From: Desulfobacterales bacterium
GTDB taxonomy: Bacteria > Desulfobacterota > Desulfobacteria > Desulfobacterales > C00003106
Assembly (NCBI GenBank): GCA_030594505.1
Contig: JAUVFC010000093.1
Coordinates: 1 to 7,092, forward strand
Length of the DNA stretch: 7,092 nt
Reading direction: 5' to 3'
Below the pieces are notes generated by a model. The model was not told the DNA's origin, did no database searches, and saw only the letters and a program-made list of their open reading frames with translations. The first letter of the stretch is position 1; the number at the start of each line of letters is the position of its first letter. This document shows, piece after piece, positions 1 through 5,791 of this stretch. Both the position numbers and the translations under genes were made by a program.

Positions 1-60
1 ACATACACGCCGAAAGGTCCGAAGGACCGCCCCTTAAACGAAGTGCTCTCTGTTTATGAA

Positions 61-65
61 AGGAG
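61..65 (+). promoter_or_regulatory. Ribosome binding site of sppA
   Basis: A perfect AGGAG lies five bases before the ATG at 71. It decides the start: the earlier in-frame ATG at 56 would place this motif inside the gene and has no Shine-Dalgarno of its own. Starting at 71 also puts the lipoprotein signal right at the N terminus. Confidence 0.85.
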
Positions 66-70
66 ATATT

Positions 71-1042
71 ATGTTAAACATAATACGCTTTACAAGTTGT
101 CTCTCACTGGTATTTTTACTCGGTTGCACCTGTATCTCCATTCCTCCTTTTGCACTGCCCGTGCAACCCCTGGAAGAGAGAACGGTTGAAGGGACAGGCC
201 CTGCCAAGATCCTTTTGCTCGATATATCAGGCACTATCTCAGAAGAACGGCGCTCAAGGGGTATGGGTTTGCGGGAAGAAATCTCCATGGTGGACAGGCT
301 GAAGGAAGAACTGAAAAAGGCTGAATCAGACAAGGCGGTTGAAGGGATTATAGTCAGAATCAATTCTCCGGGAGGGACTGTAACGGCAAGCGATATTATT
401 TACCACGAACTCCGAGAATTCAAGAAAAGGACCGGCGCAAAGGTTATCGCGGCCCTCATGGACACGGCCGCGTCCGGGGGATACTATGTGGCTGTTGCGG
501 CAGACACTATCATTGCCCATCCGACCACAATAACAGGGAGTATCGGGGTGATTGCTCTAAAGTTCAACTTACAGGACCTACTGTCCAAGATCGGTGTTGA
601 AGAAGAAACTATTAAGTCAGGAGATAAAAAGGACTTAATGTCACCATTCCGTCCCATCACCCCTGAAGAACACAAGATTCTCCAGACCATTATCGATAAA
701 CTCCACAAACGTTTTATCAACGTGATTGCTGAGGGGAGACCCTCATTGACACGAAAGAAAACAGCAAGGCTCGCTGACGGCCGGATATTTACAGCGGACC
801 AGGCGTTAAAGGCGAAATTGATCGATAAGATCGGTTACTTAGACGATGCCATTAATATTATGAAAAATGAGCTTGGAGTAAAGGATGCCTCCGTTGTAGT
901 CTATTATCGTCCCGGAAGTTACAAGGGGACTATCTACAGCTCAACCACGGCATCTCAGCCGTCTTTTAATCTACTCTCCATAAACGGCAAAGGATTGTCT
1001 GTCCTCCCGAATGTGCGATTCATGTATTTGTGGATGCCTTGA
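71..1042 (+). CDS. sppA: Signal peptide peptidase SppA, S49 family, lipoprotein form
   Basis: A serine protease of the S49 family. Known members cut remnant signal peptides in the membrane after secretion. The product is 323 residues, the size of the short single-domain SppA rather than the doubled E. coli form of about 600. Residues 1-19 form a lipoprotein signal: a short hydrophobic run ending in LLGC, with Cys19 as the likely lipidated residue, where many SppA proteins use a transmembrane helix. The core runs from about residue 46 (KILLLDISGTI) through INSPGG (98-102). The nucleophile is Ser135 in TAASGGYY. The general-base lysine is most likely Lys187 in KKDLMSP, 52 residues further on, the same spacing as Ser147/Lys199 in B. 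subtilis SppA. ITGSIGVI follows the serine as expected. The gene converges on glyQ, and its promoter is not obvious in the 70 bases available. The family call is firm; the lipid anchor is inferred from the lipobox. Confidence 0.94.
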   Translation: MLNIIRFTSCLSLVFLLGCTCISIPPFALPVQPLEERTVEGTGPAKILLLDISGTISEERRSRGMGLREEISMVDRLKEELKKAESDKAVEGIIVRINSPGGTVTASDIIYHELREFKKRTGAKVIAALMDTAASGGYYVAVAADTIIAHPTTITGSIGVIALKFNLQDLLSKIGVEEETIKSGDKKDLMSPFRPITPEEHKILQTIIDKLHKRFINVIAEGRPSLTRKKTARLADGRIFTADQALKAKLIDKIGYLDDAINIMKNELGVKDASVVVYYRPGSYKGTIYSSTTASQPSFNLLSINGKGLSVLPNVRFMYLWMP

Positions 1043-1132
1043 GGAATTGAAGATTGTCGATTGAAAATTGGTGGAAGGCTGCTCAACCTTCAATCATCAC
1101 TCTTCAATCGTCAATTATCCTCTGTCCTCTGT
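1043..1132. repeat. Mirrored heptamer array between sppA and glyQ
   Basis: This region fills the gap between two convergent stop codons. On the left, ATTG recurs at 1046, 1053, 1060 and 1067, exactly every seven bases. On the right the complement CAAT recurs at 1091, 1105 and 1112, with a degenerate CACT at 1098, in the same 7-base register. CCTCTGT follows twice, at 1119 and 1126. The two halves are roughly reverse complements: AATTGAAGATTG at 1045-1056 matches the complement of the right half (AATTGACGATTG) at 11 of 12 positions. In RNA either strand could fold, so it may end transcription from both sides. There is no T-run on either side, so it is not a standard intrinsic terminator. Confidence 0.7.
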
Positions 1133-1134
1133 AT

Positions 1135-2004
1135 TCAATTCTTATTAAGCGGGAATCCCATCTCTTCCCTTTGCGCCAGATATTGTTTCGCGCATGCGCG
1201 GGAAAGATTCCGCACGCGAGCGATATACCGGGTGCGTTCCGTAACGCTTATCGCCCCCCTTGCATCTAAAAGATTAAACGTGTGGGAACATTTCAGGGTA
1301 TATTCATATGCAGGCAGGACCAACGAGTCAGACAATATCTGTTTTGCCTCGGCCTCATACATATCGAACAGTTTGACCAGCATATCCACATCCGCCTTCT
1401 CAAAATTATAAATCGATTGTTCTACCTCCTCTTGATGGTGAAGGTCCCCGTAGGTAACGTCATCATTCCATTTCAGGTGAAAAACAGAGTCTACTCCCTG
1501 GAGATACATGGCAATCCGTTCCATACCATAGGTAATTTCCACGGATATAGGATCGAGATCTATGCTCCCTGCCTGCTGAAAATAGGTGAACTGGGTGATC
1601 TCCATTCCATCCAGCCAGACCTCCCAACCAAGCCCCCAGGCCCCCAGGGTGGGCGACTCCCAATCATCCTCAACAAATCTGATATCGTGTGCCAATGGAT
1701 CGACCCCGAGTCTCTTGAGGCTGTTGAGATATTTGTCCTGAACATTCAAGGGAGACGGTTTCAGGATAACCTGAAACTGATAATAATGTTGCAGCCGGTT
1801 CGGATTCTCACCATAGCGACCATCAGTCGGACGCCGTGATGGTTCCACATAAGCCGCCTTCCACGGTTCCGGGCCGAGGACCCTTAATAAAGTATCCGGA
1901 TGAAAAGTTCCGGCTCCCACCTCAATGTCGTAAGGCTGCTGAAGGATACATCCCTCCTTGGCCCAATACTCTCCCAAAGTCTGAATCAGTTTCTGAAAAT
2001 GCAT
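1135..2004 (-). CDS. glyQ: Glycyl-tRNA synthetase alpha subunit
   Basis: The alpha chain of the heterotetrameric (alpha2beta2) bacterial glycyl-tRNA synthetase. It carries the class II catalytic core that activates glycine with ATP; the beta chain (GlyS) supplies most of the tRNA recognition. At 289 residues it is full length for the family. Family blocks are clear: QQPYDIEVGAGTFHPDT (22-38), AYVEPSRRPTDGRYGENPNR (51-70), the region of WGLGWEVWLDGMEITQFTYF (123-142), and near the C terminus HTFNLLDARGAISVTERTRY (221-240). An AGGAA Shine-Dalgarno lies about seven bases before the ATG at 2004. No glyS lies beside it: the gene on its 3' side is the convergent sppA. Upstream is a 226-base gap with a large inverted repeat, so glyQ may have its own promoter or be read through from the kinase gene. 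Identification is very secure. Confidence 0.98.
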   Translation of the reverse strand: MHFQKLIQTLGEYWAKEGCILQQPYDIEVGAGTFHPDTLLRVLGPEPWKAAYVEPSRRPTDGRYGENPNRLQHYYQFQVILKPSPLNVQDKYLNSLKRLGVDPLAHDIRFVEDDWESPTLGAWGLGWEVWLDGMEITQFTYFQQAGSIDLDPISVEITYGMERIAMYLQGVDSVFHLKWNDDVTYGDLHHQEEVEQSIYNFEKADVDMLVKLFDMYEAEAKQILSDSLVLPAYEYTLKCSHTFNLLDARGAISVTERTRYIARVRNLSRACAKQYLAQREEMGFPLNKN

Positions 2005-2031
2005 AGTGTGTTCCTTTTATTGATCTCAAAG

Positions 2032-2218
2032 TTGAAAGCTAAAAGCTCAAAGTAAAAATAAAACCAACAATCTCGTAACTGCTAAGGTTGTGGGGTTCAC
2101 GGTTCACGGTTACCTCTCTTTCGTTAACCTTCACTAACCCCGAACCTTGAACCGTGAACCGTGAACCTCTGAACCTGAGTAGTTACAAAACCTCTTGCTT
2201 TCAGCTTTCAGCTTCCAA
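2032..2218. repeat. Three-tier nested inverted repeat with 7-base period
   Basis: It occupies most of the 226-base gap between the GHMP kinase gene and glyQ. Outer arms 2032-2047 and 2203-2218 match at 14 of 16 positions, and both mismatches become G-U pairs in the RNA made in the glyQ direction. Middle arms 2075-2089 and 2172-2186 match at 13 of 15. Inner arms 2094-2111 and 2150-2167 are a perfect 18-base inverted repeat (right arm AACCGTGAACCGTGAACC) around a 38-base centre. AACC recurs at 2126, 2136, 2143, 2150, 2157, 2164 and 2172, mostly every seven bases. GGTT recurs at 2094, 2101 and 2108, and AGCT at 2037/2044 and 2203/2210. No open reading frame or T-run terminator was recognised here. 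It could form a cruciform or a long RNA stem in the glyQ leader. Confidence 0.85.
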
Positions 2219-2230
2219 TCCCTCAATTCC

Positions 2231-3283
2231 TTAATCTAACCCATTCCTCTCTATCCCTACCTCCAGTAACTTACCCCCGTCCACTCCGGAAAGGACGTCT
2301 TCCCATGAGGACCGTAATCCCGAAATATCATCCTTTTCTCCCAGAGCCCATATACAGCCCCCTCCGCCTGAGCCGGTAAACCGTGCGGCACAATTCTTTT
2401 GTATTGCCTCTTTTCTGAGTCTTTCTCCCACATCGGTGAATACCTCGGGAGTCATTTTCATTCTTATAGCAACCTCTTTGTTTACCGCCTCAACAGCGCC
2501 GGTCCAGTTTCTCATTTTTAATGCACTGATAAAATCATTTGTGCCTCTTGCAATCTCTCTCCAGTCTGATCTGTTTTTACCTGCCATAAACTGCCGGACC
2601 CATTTTCCGTTTATATCTTTTGACTCATGGGGGATACCGCAATAGGCTAACAAAAGGCGATCCTTCAGCTCCGGATAATCGTCCTGGCCGATAACCTCCA
2701 CCTTCTTGAAAGGAGGATCATCAGGGACTGAAGGCCAGTGCCAGGCGTTCACCCCCCCAAAGGCGGCAGCTAATTGATCCTGTATGCCACAGGGAACAGA
2801 TAAAATACTGTCTTCAATATTGTAAGCCAAAAGAACAGTGTTTTCTCTAGATATAGGCTCTCCCCCTAACCTTGTACAGGCTTTGGAAAAGGCGCCTATC
2901 AAGGCTACAGCGGCGGTTGAAGACCCCCCCAGCGCACTTTTCGGCGGAGATTCGGACTCGATCCGGATATGAATCCCATCGGCTTGAAAATAGGACGCTA
3001 TAGCAAACATCAACCCTAAGGGTGAGGTATAGGGGACTTCTTCAATCGGATACTCCTCGCTCTGAAACCCCCTGGAAGATATCTTCACCATTCCTGAACT
3101 GTACGGAAGAAGCCTTGCGTGCGTTTTTAAATTTAAAGCGATATTAAAGGTACAGGGAGACACATAGCGCAGAGTATAGTAAAATGTTTTTATATCAAGC
3201 GTGCCGCCGCAATCGATCCTGCAGGGAGCAGACGTCTCAATCACCTCGGACTCAAGAAGTTTCTTCAGTTCCCCCTTTTTCAT
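2231..3283 (-). CDS. GHMP-family sugar kinase, substrate unknown
   Basis: A 350-residue small-molecule kinase of the GHMP superfamily (galactokinase, homoserine, mevalonate and phosphomevalonate kinases). The three family motifs are present: an N-terminal substrate motif APCRIDCGGTLDI (19-31), the phosphate-binding loop PPKSALGGSSTAAVAL (113-128) and the C-terminal glycine motif FTGSGGGGCIWAL (292-304). A block CGIQDQLAAAFGGVNAW (165-181) resembles the QDQ...GG segment of heptose-7-phosphate kinase (HddA) and related sugar kinases; Asp169 is a candidate catalytic base. The classical galactokinase signature near the N terminus is not recognisable, so galactose is not supported. Its ATG overlaps the recO stop as ATGA, and an AGGGG lies about six bases before it, so translation is likely coupled to recO. 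No other sugar or LPS gene lies nearby to suggest a substrate. The superfamily is sure; the reaction is open. Confidence 0.9.
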   Translation of the reverse strand: MKKGELKKLLESEVIETSAPCRIDCGGTLDIKTFYYTLRYVSPCTFNIALNLKTHARLLPYSSGMVKISSRGFQSEEYPIEEVPYTSPLGLMFAIASYFQADGIHIRIESESPPKSALGGSSTAAVALIGAFSKACTRLGGEPISRENTVLLAYNIEDSILSVPCGIQDQLAAAFGGVNAWHWPSVPDDPPFKKVEVIGQDDYPELKDRLLLAYCGIPHESKDINGKWVRQFMAGKNRSDWREIARGTNDFISALKMRNWTGAVEAVNKEVAIRMKMTPEVFTDVGERLRKEAIQKNCAARFTGSGGGGCIWALGEKDDISGLRSSWEDVLSGVDGGKLLEVGIERNGLD

Positions 3284-4047
3284 GTCGCACCCCTAATATC
3301 CCTTAAAAACTTCAAACTCTTAAACTCTTTGTCGAAACAATACGTAACAAACGCCTCAATGAATCGAATTGCCTCTTCTTTGGATTTCTTGGAAAATCTA
3401 ACCCGAAACGCTTTGTTCAAAGGAGCATTGAACACCCATAATAATTGTTTTACAGTCCCTCTAAGAAAGCTCATACCTCCCTTCTTGCCGAGACATTCTA
3501 AACAAATAACCCCTCCTTTTTTAAAACTAAATTCTATCAACCTCCCGGAAAAAGCATCGAGCGGTTTCTGACAAACACTACATCTTTCGAGATTAGGGGA
3601 AAAACCGCAGAGCGCGAGAAATTTCGCCTGAAAAAGTATGGAAATGACATCGTCGTCGATTTCGTCCTTATCCAGGGAGCAAAGAACATGGGTCAACAAT
3701 TCAAAACTCGAATAATGCCGCTGTCCTTCTTCCATCCATTTATAGATCAATTCAGACCAGTAACTCGCATATGCGGTCTTGAATATGTCTGTCCTGATAC
3801 GGTCAAACGGTTTTATAACCGTTGCTTCTTTTAAAACAGGGAGCCCTTTCCTTTGTCCCCGACTCCATACCACATCCACAAGAGAAAAAAGCTCCAGGGT
3901 TCCGCCAAAACGCTTGAAACTCTTTTTGGCTCCCTTGGCAATGGCGGCAATCTTTCCATATCCGGAAGTGAAAAGTGTAACAATTTTATCACTATCACTA
4001 TAATCGACGGTGCGCAGAACAATCGCCTGTGTGGAAAAATCCGCCAT
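3280..4047 (-). CDS. recO: DNA repair protein RecO
   Basis: Recombination mediator of the RecFOR pathway. It binds single-stranded DNA, anneals strands coated with SSB and helps load RecA with RecR. The 255-residue product has the N-terminal OB-fold block (QAIVLRTVDYSDSDKIVTLF, 7-26, then GKIAAIAKGAKK) typical of RecO. A helical part follows (TDIFKTAYASYWSELIYKW). The zinc-binding cysteines are C146 and C149 (CSVC) and C172 and C175 (CLEC), as in zinc-containing RecO proteins; E. coli RecO lacks this site. The ATG at 4047 is preferred, six bases after the mgtE stop. A TTG at 4056 overlaps that stop (TTGA) and would add three residues. Neither start has a clear Shine-Dalgarno, so translation probably depends on ribosomes finishing mgtE. 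Its 3' end overlaps the GHMP kinase start by four bases. Confidence 0.95.
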   Translation of the reverse strand: MADFSTQAIVLRTVDYSDSDKIVTLFTSGYGKIAAIAKGAKKSFKRFGGTLELFSLVDVVWSRGQRKGLPVLKEATVIKPFDRIRTDIFKTAYASYWSELIYKWMEEGQRHYSSFELLTHVLCSLDKDEIDDDVISILFQAKFLALCGFSPNLERCSVCQKPLDAFSGRLIEFSFKKGGVICLECLGKKGGMSFLRGTVKQLLWVFNAPLNKAFRVRFSKKSKEEAIRFIEAFVTYCFDKEFKSLKFLRDIRGAT

Positions 4048-4052
4048 TTTTG

Positions 4053-5405
4053 TCAAAGGTGAAGCAACAGGGTCGCTATGCGGAAGTAAATAAGGACGCT
4101 GAGAATGTCTATGGAGGTTGTAACAAAAGAACTGGTAGCCACTGCGGGATCAACCTTGATCCTGGCAAAAATGAGCGGAACACAAGAGCCCACAGTAGCG
4201 GCCGCGGTCATAGAGCACAAAACCGAAAAACCGACCACGATACCAAGTTGCCATAGATCGTAACGATAGTGTGCGACAATTCCCAATAAGAGCCCGTAGA
4301 AAAAACCGAGGAGCCCGCCAATGCTGAGTTCTTTAAGTATTACCGGCAGCATCTGTTTAACATTAAAACGACCCATGGCCAGCCCCCTGACAACGATTGT
4401 CGCGGACTGGGTGCCTACGGAACCCCCCATCCCCATAATAATCGGTATGAATGCGGCTAAGTATACCAGCTTACTTAAAGCTCCTTCAAAATGATCTATA
4501 ATATAAAACGCAACAATACCCCCCACCCAACTTGCGAATAACCAGGGAAGCCTCGTACGGGTGCTTCGCAAGACAGATTGCGTTTCTATCAACTCGTCGC
4601 CGGCCCCTGCCATCCTCAGGATGTCTTCTGTTGCCTCCTCCCTTATAATGTCAATAACGTCATCCACGGTCACAATACCCAAAAGAACGTTATTGTCATC
4701 AACTACCGGAACGGCTAAGATATTATATCGGGCCACTACCTTGGCCACTTCTTCCTGGTCCATATTGGAATGGACGCTTACTACATTGGTAGTCATAATA
4801 TCTTGAAGTTTGGTCGCAGGACGCGCCACCACTAATTGTCGCAAGGAGATCACTCCAACCAGATGCTCGTAATCGTCTACCACATACAAGTAAAAGGCCA
4901 TCTCCACGTCTTCGCCCTTCTTCTGGAGCGCGGCAATCGCATCCTCTACCGTAGTCTCCTCTTTGAGAGCGATGAAGTCCGGAACCATGGTACCGCCGGC
5001 TGTGTCGTCTTCAAAACGGAGAAGCCCTTCAACCTCGGCAGAATCTTCCTTCTTCATCAACTCCAGGATCTCTTTTGACTTTTCATCCGGTAGAAGTTGC
5101 AGGAGGTCGGCCACGTCATCAGAAGCCATCTCTCCGAAGATATTAACGAAATCGTCAGCCGGCATATCCTCGGCAATGGCAAGGAACTCCGTTTCCCTCA
5201 ATTCACTAAGGACTTCTGCCTTTTTTTCTATATTATCGATCAAATGAAAGAGGGAAATCTGGTCTTTTGGAGGAAGGAAACCGAACACCGCAGCCACATC
5301 CGCTGCGTGAGACTTGTTTACGATCTTTTGCAGGTTATGGGTAGCCCCGCGTCGAATAAGCCGCTGAATCATAGACAGCAATATTTTGATGTGTTCTGAA
5401 TGCAT
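4053..5405 (-). CDS. mgtE: Magnesium transporter MgtE
   Basis: An inner-membrane Mg2+ channel/transporter that works as a dimer and closes when internal Mg2+ is high. At 450 residues it has the full domain order. The acidic helical N domain covers about 20-135, with repeated (M/L)P-DD type turns. The first CBS domain is about 140-198 (TAGGTMVPDF to HLVGVISLRQL) and the second about 202-260 (DIMTTNVVSV to VLLGIVTVDDVID). A plug/linker helix follows at about 262-288, then five membrane segments from about 289 to 448. Pore-family blocks are seen at 320-339 (IPIIMGMGGSVGTQSATIVV without its last residues) and VDPAVATSSFVTTSIDILSV (418-437). Asp433 matches the pore aspartate Asp432 of Thermus MgtE. 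It starts six bases after the stop of the HTH gene with only a weak GATGAG before it. No Mg2+ riboswitch can fit in that gap, so any Mg2+ control is likely at the protein level. Confidence 0.97.
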   Translation of the reverse strand: MHSEHIKILLSMIQRLIRRGATHNLQKIVNKSHAADVAAVFGFLPPKDQISLFHLIDNIEKKAEVLSELRETEFLAIAEDMPADDFVNIFGEMASDDVADLLQLLPDEKSKEILELMKKEDSAEVEGLLRFEDDTAGGTMVPDFIALKEETTVEDAIAALQKKGEDVEMAFYLYVVDDYEHLVGVISLRQLVVARPATKLQDIMTTNVVSVHSNMDQEEVAKVVARYNILAVPVVDDNNVLLGIVTVDDVIDIIREEATEDILRMAGAGDELIETQSVLRSTRTRLPWLFASWVGGIVAFYIIDHFEGALSKLVYLAAFIPIIMGMGGSVGTQSATIVVRGLAMGRFNVKQMLPVILKELSIGGLLGFFYGLLLGIVAHYRYDLWQLGIVVGFSVLCSMTAAATVGSCVPLIFARIKVDPAVATSSFVTTSIDILSVLIYFRIATLLLHL

Positions 5406-5411
5406 ACAAAC

Positions 5412-5777
5412 TCATCTTTCCCAAAAAATAACAAAAAGAACCATGAAGACAAAAGCGATTAGAAGAATTATAAGGTTTCTATTATACGAAATATTGCGGA
5501 CTGATCCGGCGTTCCTTATCTTTTTCGGAAAGATATTCTCTTTATATTCAATATAACGTCTCACCACGTCCGGCCCATTCACGCCCAATGCCGATGCATA
5601 GGTTCTTAAGAATCCCTTTACAAAAATATCTTCCGGCAAATCGTCCATCTCTTCCCGTTCGATTGCCAAAAGAATCTGTTTCTGTATCTTTGTTATATCT
5701 GCTATCTGTTCCACGGACATACCAAGGTCTTCCCTGCATGCCTTAAGATAGCGCCCGAAAGATAAATCTTTGTGCAT
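5412..5777 (-). CDS. Short RodZ-like HTH protein with C-terminal membrane anchor
   Basis: A 121-residue protein with an N-terminal helix-turn-helix of the RodZ/HTH_25 type at about 7-66 (FGRYLKACREDLGMSVEQIA through IFVKGFLRTYASALGV). A basic linker follows (PKKIRNAGSVRNISYNR), then one membrane helix at about 101-118, ending in WER. The layout is that of RodZ, which links the MreB cytoskeleton to the membrane. The periplasmic beta domain of RodZ is absent; the chain stops right after the membrane segment. The start at 5777 is chosen because GGGAG (5786-5790) lies eight bases before it. An upstream ATG at 5792 adds five residues and overlaps the asnS stop as TAATG, but it has no Shine-Dalgarno. 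It sits between asnS and mgtE, so it is probably co-transcribed. It could be a cell-shape helper, a membrane-tethered regulator or a protein-docking factor. The fold is well supported; the role is not. Confidence 0.85.
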   Translation of the reverse strand: MHKDLSFGRYLKACREDLGMSVEQIADITKIQKQILLAIEREEMDDLPEDIFVKGFLRTYASALGVNGPDVVRRYIEYKENIFPKKIRNAGSVRNISYNRNLIILLIAFVFMVLFVIFWER

Positions 5778-5791
5778 ATTATCATCTCCCA

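Noticed and set aside
16..28. Small hairpin GGTCC-GAA-GGACC upstream of sppA.
   Set aside because: The stem is only five pairs and no T-run follows, so there is no support for a terminator or regulatory element.
1..59. Possible 3' end of an upstream plus-strand gene: one frame is open from base 3 to a TGA at 57-59, just before the sppA ribosome site.
   Set aside because: Only 18 codons are visible and the peptide shows no recognisable family. A second frame is also open through this stretch, so coding cannot be told from chance.
1282..1839. Long plus-strand open frame of 185 codons opposite glyQ.
   Set aside because: It lies entirely inside the very well conserved glyQ on the other strand, has no ribosome site of note and its translation resembles no family; it is a shadow frame.
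2005..2080. Possible promoter for glyQ (TTG-rich and AT-rich stretch before the gene on the minus strand).
   Set aside because: No pair of -35 and -10 boxes with proper spacing could be settled on; the A/T richness alone is not enough.
2032..2218. The nested repeat as a CRISPR array or an insertion sequence.
   Set aside because: There are no direct repeats with regular unique spacers of CRISPR length, no cas genes, no transposase and no target-site duplication.
5406..5411. Mg2+-sensing riboswitch (M-box type) before mgtE.
   Set aside because: The gap to the upstream gene is six bases, far too short for a riboswitch.
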